64,000 nt of DNA from Synechococcus sp. A15-62 (GTDB lineage: Bacteria; Cyanobacteriota; Cyanobacteriia; PCC-6307; Cyanobiaceae), in NCBI RefSeq assembly GCF_014280075.1, contig NZ_CP047950.1:1488001-1552000 (forward strand). The letters run 5' to 3'. The notes under the pieces are model-generated. The model made no database searches and had not been told where the DNA came from. It saw only the letters and a list, made by a program, of their open reading frames with translations. Below, one piece after another: positions 7,952-16,331 of the stretch (position 1 is the stretch's first letter; each line of letters starts with the position of its first letter). Position numbers and translations under genes: made by a program.

Positions 7952-8054
7952 CGACCAGCACAACAGCGTCGGTGGACGCTATCACCAACTTTCATCGTCC
8001 TCATCGGCGACCGTTGGGATCCGACGAACCTGATCCTGAGGGCAAGACAGCACT

Positions 8055-8082
8055 CTCATTAAGGCCTACTCTTGAGAATGAG
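8055..8082. promoter_or_regulatory. Possible operator upstream of the Fur-family gene
   Basis: CTCATT (8055-8060) and AATGAG (8077-8082) form a 6-bp inverted repeat with a 16-base spacer, 12 bases before the GTG start. Fur-type regulators often repress themselves through AT-rich dyads of this size, but the match to a Fur or PerR box is partial. Confidence 0.3.
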
Positions 8083-8094
8083 CGAGGAGAAGCT

Positions 8095-8550
8095 GTGACA
8101 TCGTCGTCTGCCCCTGCCGCTACGGACACCACCCTGCAGCAGGGGCTGCATCAGGACGGCCGCCGTCTAACCCCGCAGCGCAAAAGGGTTCTTGAGCTGT
8201 TCGAGCGCTGTGGGTCCGGCTGCCACCTCAGTGCCGAAGAGGTGCACCAGCAGCTGGCGGCCCTTGAGATGAAGGTGTCTCTGGCAACGGTGTATCGCAC
8301 CCTGCGCCTGCTGGCCGACATGGGTCTGCTCCAGGAACTGGAGCTCAGTGAGGGGGGGCGACGCTTTGAGCTCGCCGTTGACGATCACCGCCAACATCAC
8401 CATGTGGTGTGCATCCGCTGCGGCCGCACCGAGGAATTCGAAAGTGAAACTGTGCTGGAAGCAGGAGCTGCCGCCGCCACCCATGTTGGTTTTCAGTTGA
8501 TTGAATCGAGCCTGAACGTTCGTGCGATCTGCCCCAAATGTCAGGGATAG
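8095..8550 (+). CDS. Fur-family transcriptional regulator
   Basis: The GTG start at 8095 is preceded by GAGGAGAAG, a good ribosome-binding site, and gives 151 residues. The winged-helix half contains RLTPQRKRVLELFE and ATVYRTLRLLADMGLL. The dimerisation half contains DDHRQHHHVVCIRCGRTEEF (metal-binding His-rich segment and first CxxC) and CPKCQ at the C-terminus (second CxxC, structural zinc). Which branch (Fur, PerR or Zur) cannot be decided by eye. An inverted repeat CTCATT/AATGAG lies upstream at 8055-8082. The gene converges on a small gene at 8566. Confidence 0.9.
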   Translation: MTSSSAPAATDTTLQQGLHQDGRRLTPQRKRVLELFERCGSGCHLSAEEVHQQLAALEMKVSLATVYRTLRLLADMGLLQELELSEGGRRFELAVDDHRQHHHVVCIRCGRTEEFESETVLEAGAAAATHVGFQLIESSLNVRAICPKCQG

Positions 8551-8565
8551 ATCGCAACACCTAAA

Positions 8566-8766
8566 TCATTCAGCGCGAAATTCCTTGTCGTAAAGATCAG
8601 CCACCAGAAGCTCAATCAGCTCGACGGACACCAGTTCCTTTTCCCGTCTCAAGGTGTTCAACAAGATCTGAACCTGGCGGTGATGCATCAACGACACTTC
8701 ACCCATCTCCAACCATCGGGCAGTGAGCAGGTTTTGAAGACGTTGGCGTGGCGACGATGGTGACAT
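8566..8766 (-). CDS. Hypothetical small cyanobacterial protein
   Basis: Starting at MSPSSPRQRLQNLL the product is 66 residues and predicted helical: RWLEMGEVSLMHHRQVQILL, followed by ELVSVELIELLVADLYDKEF. No signal peptide or domain is recognised. An upstream ATG at 8832 would add 22 residues of poor quality. It is convergent with the Fur-family gene. Confidence 0.55.
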   Translation of the reverse strand: MSPSSPRQRLQNLLTARWLEMGEVSLMHHRQVQILLNTLRREKELVSVELIELLVADLYDKEFRAE

Positions 8767-8870
8767 CAGATGCGCCCTGTTTCGCACACTGAAGCCAGCA
8801 GCACAGCCTCTGAAAAGGTGTGAGCAACACAAGTCTTCCGAAGCTTTTGTGAAGCGGACGCGCGGGCTGC

Positions 8871-9266
8871 TTACTGAGGATGCTCGTTGCAGGGCATCCA
8901 GTAGCGATCGCCCATGCGATGCACACCCTCACAACCCAATTGGCGCGCCTGTTCCTCCGCCTGTTCGCGGCTGGGATAGGCCAGATAGCGGGGGTTGGTG
9001 GTGGAGCGGATCTGAATCAAGCCCATGCTCATCGGGCCGGCCGTGATCACCCCCATGGTGTTCACACCAACCGCCACCAATCCCATCCCGACGATGGCGG
9101 CATTGATCACGCCCATCGCCACCACACCAATCGAAACCACACCCATCGGCACCACACCGATGCAGATCACCCCCATCGGCACGATGCCAATGGAGATGGT
9201 GCCGAGGGGAGCAACGCCGATCGCGATCCGCTTCGGCTTGCTGCCGCAATGCCCGCCTTCAGTCAT
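8871..9266 (-). CDS. Glycine pentad-repeat protein with C-terminal DUF3721-like domain
   Basis: The 131-residue protein has a short basic N-terminus, then about 14 consecutive five-residue units (residues ~14-83) of form x-x-(I/M/V)-G-x, paired into decads such as ISIGIVPMGV and VSIGVVAMGV. The C-terminal 45 residues read YPSREQAEEQARQLGC, EGVHRMG and WMPCNEHP, matching DUF3721. The repeat would suit a tight solenoid or membrane-associated sheet; its fold is not known to me. It lies 3 bases downstream of a second DUF3721 gene, forming an operon. The DNA repeat units drift between copies, so the array has been held by selection rather than recently amplified. Confidence 0.8.
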   Translation of the reverse strand: MTEGGHCGSKPKRIAIGVAPLGTISIGIVPMGVICIGVVPMGVVSIGVVAMGVINAAIVGMGLVAVGVNTMGVITAGPMSMGLIQIRSTTNPRYLAYPSREQAEEQARQLGCEGVHRMGDRYWMPCNEHPQ

Positions 9267-9269
9267 GAA

Positions 9270-9485
9270 TCAGTGAGCCCCGTGCTGGCCTGCATCACCG
9301 TGCTTGTCGCAGACCATCCACATCTCACCCATCTGGTGAGCACCGGTGCAGCCAAAGCCTGGGGCCGCCGCCTCAGCTTCAGCCTGCGTCTTGAACATGG
9401 CCTGCTTGGGCTTGCCGTGGGATCCGGCCATGGCCGTTGTAGCCGTGAGCATCAACGCGGCGACAGCAAAACAGATGCGTTGCAA
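9270..9485 (-). CDS. Secreted DUF3721 protein
   Basis: The 71-residue protein has a clear signal peptide (hydrophobic segment ending in TTAMA-G near residue 21). The short mature domain carries FKTQAEAEAAAPGFGC, GAHQMGEMWMVC and a His-rich tail (KHGDAGQHGAH). The pattern A-E-A...GC-x-G-x-H-x-MG...W-M-x-C-x-x-H is shared with the C-terminus of the following gene. Two Cys and several His suggest a disulfide or metal site; function unknown. Confidence 0.8.
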   Translation of the reverse strand: MQRICFAVAALMLTATTAMAGSHGKPKQAMFKTQAEAEAAAPGFGCTGAHQMGEMWMVCDKHGDAGQHGAH

Positions 9486-9533
9486 CTGAGTGGCCTCTTT
9501 ACAGGTCCACCCACTATGCCCACAACGCGCCGA

Positions 9534-10487
9534 TCAGCCCTGAAGTGCGCCGCCACAACTTGACCCTGCACCAGCAGTGCAGCCAAAACAATGCGGAGCC
9601 GTGTGGATGGACTGATCCAGCGAAACGGCCTCAAGGTGGACCAGATCACGAAGGTGACGCACCTGCCCGGGACAGGGCAGGCCGAGCTGCTGATTGAAAT
9701 CACAGTCGTAGAGATGGCCCTGCCAATCGACACTGATCAGCTGACGGCACATCACAGCTCCCAAATTTTCAGGGTTGTGCGCATCCTCGAGGAGGGTCTG
9801 ATAACGCTGCAGATCGCCGCTGCGTTCCAGTTGTTTGGCGAAACGCTGGATGGGCATGTTCGCCAACGTGAGCAGACGATCGAAGCGAATCCCCAATCCG
9901 CCCAAGACCTTCTTGTAATCCGCCTCCAAGGCTTGCTGGGGAGGAGGCAGAACCGGACCCAGCGGGTTGTAGACGAGATCCAGCTGCCGGTTTGGATCGC
10001 CCGTTCCATAGCCCAGGGCATTGAGCTGGCGCAGTCCGCTGATGCTGCGCTCAAACACGCCATCACCCCTTTGTTGGTCAACGTTCTCGGCGCTGTAACA
10101 GGGCAAGGAGGCGGTGATGCAAACCCCCTGCTCCGCCAGGAATAAAGCCAGATCGTCCTGGCCGGGTTCACTGAGGATCGTGAGATTGCAGCGGTCAATC
10201 ACGGTGGTGCCGCGTGAGCGTGCCTGGCGCACCAACGCGCGAAAACCCGGGTGCAACTCCGGTGCTCCACCCGTGAGATCAAGGCAGGAGATGGAATGCT
10301 GTTCAAGGATCTGCGGAATCAACGCCAGCAACTCCGCACTCATCATCTCGGTGCGGGTGGGCCCTGCATTGACGTGGCAGTGGGCACAGCTCTGGTTGCA
10401 GCGGTAGCCGAGATTGACCTGCAACGTTGTGAGCTGTCCGCGCTTCAGGGGCGGGAAAACGGTCTCAACAACAGCCACCGGCTCCAT
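9534..10487 (-). CDS. arsS: Arsenosugar biosynthesis radical SAM protein ArsS (DUF3641)
   Basis: The 317-residue protein has the radical-SAM cluster motif CNQSCAHC (Cys30, Cys34, Cys37), the SAM-binding region LDLTGGAPEL, and a Cys-rich C-terminal half with MCRQL, YDCDFNQQ and CFGCTAGAGSSC for auxiliary clusters. This is the DUF3641-type arrangement of ArsS, which transfers the deoxyadenosyl group from SAM to dimethylarsenite on the route to arsenosugars. Marine picocyanobacteria commonly carry it. An ArsJ-like transporter occurs at the right end of the window but far away. Confidence 0.85.
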   Translation of the reverse strand: MEPVAVVETVFPPLKRGQLTTLQVNLGYRCNQSCAHCHVNAGPTRTEMMSAELLALIPQILEQHSISCLDLTGGAPELHPGFRALVRQARSRGTTVIDRCNLTILSEPGQDDLALFLAEQGVCITASLPCYSAENVDQQRGDGVFERSISGLRQLNALGYGTGDPNRQLDLVYNPLGPVLPPPQQALEADYKKVLGGLGIRFDRLLTLANMPIQRFAKQLERSGDLQRYQTLLEDAHNPENLGAVMCRQLISVDWQGHLYDCDFNQQLGLPCPGQVRHLRDLVHLEAVSLDQSIHTAPHCFGCTAGAGSSCGGALQG

Positions 10488-10562
10488 GCGGATGAGGCTG
10501 ATTCTTCCAGAAAGAACGCATCCAGGCTGGAGAAACGAATGCTCCCGCAGCTGAGCCGCTAA

Positions 10563-11771
10563 TCAACCCACCCGGCGACGTTCAGAGAGCTGTCGGAACC
10601 AGGCGATGTACTGCTCCGGGCCATCAGGCATGAGCGCGTCAATCCGCAAGGGATCCTCCGGATCGGTGATGCCCTGCAAGCTGCCATCGGCATGGCTGGG
10701 GCGATCCACTTCTCCATGGCTGCTATCAACGAGAACAACGCGATTGGACTGACCGCACCAGGCACCGAGGTCCTGCAGCAGGTTGAGGAAACCGCGATCA
10801 CTCCCACCCCGCAACCAGCCCGTGCCATCAGCCGATGGCGTGGATGTGACCGTGTCTCCCACCCCCACCAGCAATGGCATCCGTTCCGCGGAGATGCGCT
10901 GCTGCACCAACGCCAACAGCGCTTCGGGATCGTGGGGAGCCGTTCTCACGTTGAACTTCTCACCCAAGGGTGATTCACCCCAACGGCGCTGGATATGCTG
11001 ATTAAGCAGCACCAGAAGTCCGGCCTCCTTGATCGACCCGGTAAGCATGAATTGAATGTCGGTGGTGCCCACATCACCTTCAGCAGCGGGCTTGATCCGT
11101 TCCTGGCCTTGCGCATCACGGCCCAGGTTGGGAGCCACATGCAGGAAGAAAGATTTCTCCAGGCCCTGGGCGGCAGCCTCGGCAAGCAACTGATGCATCA
11201 GCTCCGAGAGCATCGTCTGCAGGGCCTGCTGAGTGATGACATCAGCGGGGACGAGTTCAAATATCCCGTTGAGATTGATGGTGGGTGAAACCTGGGTGTC
11301 CAACACCGCGGCTCTGGCCACCTCGGCCAGGTCATCAACACCCACCTGAGGCAACAGGCCCGGCAATCGCTCCATCAAGAGAGCTTCCATTCGGGTTGGG
11401 GCTGCAGCGAGAAAAGCCATTTCCGCCGGCGAGACCCCGGGGTGGCTGAGGTCACCAAAGCGATCCTGCAGCTGCACCCCTCCAGCCGCCAGGCCTGGCA
11501 GATAACGGCCCTCACGTTTGGGGAGAACCGGATCCCCCAAAGCCTGCTCCACGAGGCGGTTCACCCCACGCCGCCCTTCATGCTCCCCATTGGTCAACAC
11601 TGCGAATTGGCCATCCATGGCCGCAACAGCGTCCACATAGGACGGATCCATGCACCGCGTCAGTGGATCCTTCACCAATTGCATGCAGACACCGTCCAGG
11701 TCCTGCACGATCAGCAGGTCTTCAGCACCGGTGAGCTCCTGCAGCAATTGATCGAGCGTCAAACGGGGCAT
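10563..11771 (-). CDS. stpA: Glucosylglycerol 3-phosphatase StpA
   Basis: The 402-residue protein has the HAD-like opening motif VQDLDGVCMQLVKDP (residues 22-36), the catalytic Asp pair of HAD phosphatases, and the C-terminal GVGDTVTSTPSADGTGW motif holding the metal-binding Asp. Length and motifs agree with StpA/GgpP, which removes phosphate from glucosylglycerol phosphate to give the compatible solute glucosylglycerol. The synthase gene ggpS is not in the window. The gene stands alone on the minus strand. Confidence 0.9.
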   Translation of the reverse strand: MPRLTLDQLLQELTGAEDLLIVQDLDGVCMQLVKDPLTRCMDPSYVDAVAAMDGQFAVLTNGEHEGRRGVNRLVEQALGDPVLPKREGRYLPGLAAGGVQLQDRFGDLSHPGVSPAEMAFLAAAPTRMEALLMERLPGLLPQVGVDDLAEVARAAVLDTQVSPTINLNGIFELVPADVITQQALQTMLSELMHQLLAEAAAQGLEKSFFLHVAPNLGRDAQGQERIKPAAEGDVGTTDIQFMLTGSIKEAGLLVLLNQHIQRRWGESPLGEKFNVRTAPHDPEALLALVQQRISAERMPLLVGVGDTVTSTPSADGTGWLRGGSDRGFLNLLQDLGAWCGQSNRVVLVDSSHGEVDRPSHADGSLQGITDPEDPLRIDALMPDGPEQYIAWFRQLSERRRVG

Positions 11772-11950
11772 GGAGGTTCAAGGAGGTCGCTGCAGCCGAA
11801 GGAACAGCGGTGCACTTTCGTCGCGCAACTCATTAGTGCCAAACCCGTAAGAAGTCCAGTGGGGGGCGGCAGGCAGAACCACCGATGGCACGTGAAACAC
11901 CGCAGCCATGCCATCCGCCCAGCGATCATGGCGGCCTTGATGCTCCTGCC

Positions 11951-13255
11951 ATGCACCCCACCTGGACCGAACAGTGGTGGCCGATCAGCTTTGTGCAGGA
12001 CCTCGACCCCAAAACGCCGAGTCGCTTCACGCTGCTGGAGCGGGATCTTGTGATCTGGTGGGATCGCGCCGCATCGAGCTGGCGGGTCTTCCCAGACGTC
12101 TGCCCCCATCGTCTAGTGCCCCTCAGCGAAGGGCGGATCAACGAGGAAGGACTGCTGGAATGCCCTTATCACGGCTGGAGTTTCGATGGCGACGGCCAGT
12201 GTCAGCGTGTGCCGCAGGCTCTCGAGAACACCCAGCCCAACAACCGTCGGTCCCGCTGCGCCAGCCTTCCCACCGCCACGGGGCAGGGGCTGCTGTTCGT
12301 CTGGATGGGGGCCCCCGATGCCGCGGACCCCAGTCAGCTCCCCTTGGTGCCAGCCCTGGAGGACAACCCCGACAGCTGGACTGTGCAGGACACCTTCCGG
12401 GACCTGCCGATGGATGCCGTGACCCTGCTGGAGAACGTGCTGGACGTGAGCCACGTTCCCTTCACCCACCACAAGACCGTTGGCAAACGGGAGAATGCCG
12501 CGCCTGTGGAAGCTTCCATCACGGGGGAAGACGCCAGCGGCTTCACGGCCTACTGGGAGGAGGGGCCGCGTCGGGGCAAACTCGGCGCCCAATCCACCAC
12601 CTTCCATGCCCCGCAGCTGATGTGGCATGACCTCACCGCCCAGGGCTTCGGGCGAATTCTCACGGTGGTCTACGCCGTGCCGATTCGCCGCGGCGAGTGC
12701 CGCCTCTTCGCCCGCTTCCCCTTCCGGTTCCAATCCGCCGTCCCCCGGCTGCTGATCGGATTGCGGCCCCGCTGGTTGCAACACATCGGCAACCACAAGG
12801 TGCTGGAAGACGATCAGGTGTTCCTGCACTGGCAGGAGCGGGTGCTGGAGCGAGCCGGCGGCAGCCCCGCCGTGGAACGCAGTTTTTTTATGCCCACAAC
12901 GTCAGATGTCTACGTGGCGGCGCTGCATCGCTGGTTGAACGGCAACGGTGGCGAGCCCTTTGCAGGACAACCCCTACCTCCGCGGCAAAGCACCACGGCG
13001 CTGATGGATCGATACAACAGCCACACGATCCATTGCCGCAGCTGCTCGTCGGCGCTGACGCGGATTCGTGCTGCCCGCCCCTGGGCATGGGCCCTTCTCT
13101 GGGGATCCGCCGTGCTTTTGGGGATCCAACAGGGCAGCGCCTGGAACAGCACCGGCTTGGTCACAGCCGCGCTCTCGGCCCTGGCACTGCGGCAACTCAA
13201 CCGTTGGGAGCAAGGGCTGACGCTCGGCAGCGGCCAAGCCCCCCGCAACCGCTGA
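11951..13255 (+). CDS. Rieske 2Fe-2S oxygenase, pheophorbide a oxygenase-like
   Basis: From ATG 11951 (MHPTWTEQWWPISFV) the product is 434 residues. The Rieske ligands are CPHRLVPL (Cys51, His53) and CPYHGWSF (Cys71, His74). A mononuclear-iron motif follows, ENVLDVSHVPFTHH. The C-terminal region has a CRSC pair and one or two hydrophobic segments (WAWALLWGSAVLLGI), as in the PaO/Lls1/Tic55 family acting on chlorophyll breakdown products at membranes. Exact substrate unknown. An ATG at 11885 in the same frame gives 22 extra residues of poor quality. Confidence 0.82.
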   Translation: MHPTWTEQWWPISFVQDLDPKTPSRFTLLERDLVIWWDRAASSWRVFPDVCPHRLVPLSEGRINEEGLLECPYHGWSFDGDGQCQRVPQALENTQPNNRRSRCASLPTATGQGLLFVWMGAPDAADPSQLPLVPALEDNPDSWTVQDTFRDLPMDAVTLLENVLDVSHVPFTHHKTVGKRENAAPVEASITGEDASGFTAYWEEGPRRGKLGAQSTTFHAPQLMWHDLTAQGFGRILTVVYAVPIRRGECRLFARFPFRFQSAVPRLLIGLRPRWLQHIGNHKVLEDDQVFLHWQERVLERAGGSPAVERSFFMPTTSDVYVAALHRWLNGNGGEPFAGQPLPPRQSTTALMDRYNSHTIHCRSCSSALTRIRAARPWAWALLWGSAVLLGIQQGSAWNSTGLVTAALSALALRQLNRWEQGLTLGSGQAPRNR

Positions 13256-13687
13256 TCAGAGCCCCGGCACAGGCAGCAAGGTCGGCTTCACCTTGCCCTC
13301 GATATCGACCTTGCCGCCGATCGTGATTTTGTCGTCGACAGACACGTCTGCCCGTACAGACAGCGGATCATCGGCTGTGACCGACACCTGCCCCTCAACC
13401 CCGCTGACCCGCGCATCGGCATTCACCGTCACTGCTCCCGCAATCGATTTCACCGAAACAGGGCCTTCAATCGCCAGGGGCGCATCGCCGCCGATGGTCA
13501 CTTGCTCCTGAACAACAACCGGCAAAGGGGTGACGGAGCGGATGGTGACACTGGGCGGAAGCACCAACTTGTCGACCTGCAATCCGCCCTCAATCGCAAT
13601 AGGAATGGGCCGACTCAGCAGCTTGGCGGCCGTGACCGCCAGAACCAGGCTGGACAACACAACCGCCGCAGGCCAGCGGTATGCCAT
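13256..13687 (-). CDS. Hypothetical protein with N-terminal membrane anchor
   Basis: From MAYRWPAAVVL the product is 143 residues. One N-terminal hydrophobic helix is followed by a region of short alternating beta strands rich in Val, Asp and Gly (VTIGGDAPLAIEGPVSVKS, ITIGGKVDIEGKVKP), which looks like an anchored extracytoplasmic beta domain. No Cys and no recognised family. It is convergent with the Rieske gene, the two stops abutting. Confidence 0.6.
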   Translation of the reverse strand: MAYRWPAAVVLSSLVLAVTAAKLLSRPIPIAIEGGLQVDKLVLPPSVTIRSVTPLPVVVQEQVTIGGDAPLAIEGPVSVKSIAGAVTVNADARVSGVEGQVSVTADDPLSVRADVSVDDKITIGGKVDIEGKVKPTLLPVPGL

Positions 13688-13971
13688 CAGCAGATCACGG
13701 CTGGGCACAGGCCTAGAGGCAATGGTTTGAGCGCATTACAGCGTGTTTGAACCAGTTCTGCCCGTGATGACATCTGCACGGCCGCCCAAGGTTGTTATCA
13801 ACGAGAAGTTTTTCTTGCACTCCGACGCAAAAGACTGAAACGCCACATTTTCAACACAACTGGATCACCAGCAAGTCATCCAACATTGAGATGAAGACTG
13901 ACCAAACCTTGCGCAGCGCAACGACACCGGTTGATCCCAACAGATAGCATGGTGAAAGCTAACAATCAGTG

Positions 13972-14535
13972 ATGACGTTTTATCTCTACGGCGGCCCCAA
14001 GACCCGTGTTTCGATGCCGAAATGGTACTTGGCAGAAAAGGGAATTTCTTACGAATACGTCAACATTGATCTGGCAGCTGGTCAAAATCTTGCAACCAGC
14101 TATCTGGAGGTGAATCCTTTCGGCAAATTGCCTGCCCTCAAGGACGACAGCAATGGTTTGGTGCTGTTTGAGTCGGGCGCCATTCTTCAGTATCTTTCCG
14201 AGAATTACGCCAACGAGATCAACGATGCCGCAACTCGTGCCTCGATCAGTCAGTGGATTCTTTTCGCCAACTCCACACTGGCGATCGCGCTATTCGTTCC
14301 CTCCAATAAGGAGCGGGAGTTTCCAAGGCTGATGGCAACTCTGAATGACATCTATACCAAGAAACAGTTTTTGGTGGGGGATTGCTGGACCGCAGCAGAC
14401 TGTGCAGTCAATGCATATCTTGGCTACCTCCCTATTTTCTATCCCAACGAAGATCTCTCGGCTTATCCAGAAATCCAAGCCCTCAACGAGCGAACAAGGT
14501 CCAACCCGAATTACAGAATGATCATGGGCCTTTGA
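13972..14535 (+). CDS. Glutathione S-transferase family protein
   Basis: The 187-residue protein has the thioredoxin-like N-terminal domain with SMPKWYLAEKGISYEYVNID, the cis-Pro block NPFGKLPALKDD and the glutathione-binding FESGAILQYLSENY, followed by the helical C-terminal domain with FLVGDCWTAADCAVNAYLGYL. A GTG lies directly before the ATG, so 13969 is an alternative start. It is a stand-alone gene with about 280 bases of gene-free DNA upstream. Substrate unknown; detoxification or peroxide reduction is typical for the family. Confidence 0.88.
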   Translation: MTFYLYGGPKTRVSMPKWYLAEKGISYEYVNIDLAAGQNLATSYLEVNPFGKLPALKDDSNGLVLFESGAILQYLSENYANEINDAATRASISQWILFANSTLAIALFVPSNKEREFPRLMATLNDIYTKKQFLVGDCWTAADCAVNAYLGYLPIFYPNEDLSAYPEIQALNERTRSNPNYRMIMGL

Positions 14536-14755
14536 ACCATTCAATAGCCATTAATTGTTGACTTCTTGCTTATTTCAATTGTTCAGCCTGCACTGCTTCG
14601 CATTCGCAGGCCTCTAAAAGCACCTGCAGCAATAAGACGCGATTGAGCTGGGTCAACTCAGAGGACGCCTCTGGGCGAAACTCCGCACTGCCCAAGCAAA
14701 TGGCGTCTGTCTGCGGTGAGCAGTCCCCTCGAGAACGCTGCTTAGTCTTGCCCTC

Positions 14756-16270
14756 ATGCGCAATTCCTTCTTCGATCAGAGCCTCGACGCCGGCGCAATC
14801 CGCCGGCGCGTTCAGGAGCTCTCGACCGGCAAGGTGGGGTTCTACAGCGTCGGGCTCTATCCCGCCTCGCTGGCCTACAACTGCGCCATGCAGAACGCCA
14901 AAGGGCGTCTGTTGCTGGCCCCTCGCCCTGGCCGGGACCTTCTGGGAGCGTTCCCCGAAGAAACGATTGCAACGATGGACGATGAGCACGTGGAGACCGT
15001 GCTCAACATGGGCGGCCACCGAAACGGCGACGAGCGGATCGCCAACACGCTGAGCGATCTGATCCAGCGCTGCGAACTTGTTGTGCTCAGCGCCAACAGC
15101 AATCACATCGAAGAAGACCTCCAGGAAGCCTGTCGCCTGCGCAAAGAGCTCCACCGGGAGCAGGTGGTGCTGGCCTGCCTGGCGGGATCCTTCAGCCACG
15201 ATCCAATCAGCAACAGCGCCTATGTGCTGTGCGAACAACAGCCTGAGCTTGCGTTCTTCTCCGGCTTCCATCGCCATGGGGCTCTGCGCAACCCCTTCGA
15301 CAGCTTCACGGCCAACTTCTGCCATCCCAATGCCCTTACGGCCATGTTGGGAGCCCAACTGATGGATCAACTCTCCCCCAACATCCAGGTCTCCGCTGGT
15401 GTTCACAACGTGGAGGGGCAATTCATCAAGGCCGCCAAAAACATGGCCTCGGTGTTTGCCGGCTTCGGCTATGGCTTCCATCAGGACAACCCCGGCGTGT
15501 TGCCCACGCTGCTGACCCTGCTGCTGAACCAGTGCCTGGACCAGGCAGCCACCGTGTCGATGGCACGCCCCGACCGACAACGGCTTTACCACCGTCAGCC
15601 CTTTCCCCTCACAGAGCTGGGCTACGCCGTCCCCAGGATTGAATCCACCCTGGTACGCGATGGCGACTTCGAGCGGGTGCGGGACCACACCTTCAGCCAG
15701 CTCACGGCGATGGTGGCCGATGTGCGCGGCAGCATGATGCTGCCGGTTTCCGGCAGCCCCACCCGCAACTTCCAGGCCGGGCAAGTGATGGCCGAAGCGA
15801 TGCGCGATCAAGGCCGCTGCCCCCATTCGATGGAGGAGTTGGAGCAGTGGTGTGAAGCCGCAGGCCTGCGTAAAGGCGGACTTGAAGGCCTCAAGTCGCT
15901 GCGCTACTGGCCTCAGATCGCCCGCAAATACGCGATCCCGGCCAACGACGCCTCGATGGTGAATCTGCTCTACATGGCGATTTATGGGCGTGCTGGCGTG
16001 AAAGAGACGGCTTACCGGGTGATGACGGAAAGCCGGGAACTCTCCAGCTACTGCCAGGAATCCGTACGACCCAGCCACAGCCGTCGCTACGCCGAAGCGC
16101 TGCAGAATCTCGATGTTCCCAAAGCCCTCGAGCTGGTGGTGAACGCCGTGATTGCTGACAACGCCAATCAGGCCATGGGCAGAAAGATGGCTCTTGACGA
16201 GAACGGTGAGACCGGTACACCGGCCTACCTAGAACTCATGGATGTGATCGAAAGCCAGCTCGAGGCCTGA
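14756..16270 (+). CDS. Conserved protein, possibly 6-phosphogluconate/glycerol-3-phosphate dehydrogenase-like
   Basis: The 504-residue protein begins with a Rossmann-like strand-turn-helix, VGFYSVGLYPASLAYNC, where the usual GxGxxG is degenerate. Later ELVVLSANSNHIEEDL and VVLACLAGSFSHDP look like further nucleotide-domain strands. The middle, GVHNVEGQFIKAAKNMASVFAGFGYGF, resembles the all-helical substrate domain of 6PGDH or GPDH proteins. I do not recognise a characterised family. It is followed by a sugar-kinase-like gene after 61 bases and a DOMON-like gene, all in one direction. Confidence 0.6.
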   Translation: MRNSFFDQSLDAGAIRRRVQELSTGKVGFYSVGLYPASLAYNCAMQNAKGRLLLAPRPGRDLLGAFPEETIATMDDEHVETVLNMGGHRNGDERIANTLSDLIQRCELVVLSANSNHIEEDLQEACRLRKELHREQVVLACLAGSFSHDPISNSAYVLCEQQPELAFFSGFHRHGALRNPFDSFTANFCHPNALTAMLGAQLMDQLSPNIQVSAGVHNVEGQFIKAAKNMASVFAGFGYGFHQDNPGVLPTLLTLLLNQCLDQAATVSMARPDRQRLYHRQPFPLTELGYAVPRIESTLVRDGDFERVRDHTFSQLTAMVADVRGSMMLPVSGSPTRNFQAGQVMAEAMRDQGRCPHSMEELEQWCEAAGLRKGGLEGLKSLRYWPQIARKYAIPANDASMVNLLYMAIYGRAGVKETAYRVMTESRELSSYCQESVRPSHSRRYAEALQNLDVPKALELVVNAVIADNANQAMGRKMALDENGETGTPAYLELMDVIESQLEA

Positions 16271-16331
16271 GTCGGCTGTAGTTCTGCACACCTGAACGGG
16301 GCAGAGCACCGGAAGAACGGCAAGGTGCCTT

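Noticed and set aside
14570-16078. 502-codon minus-strand frame opposite the dehydrogenase-like gene
   Set aside because: Composition (His, Gln, Ala, Val) is typical of antisense reading, and the plus-strand frame has clear fold-like blocks.
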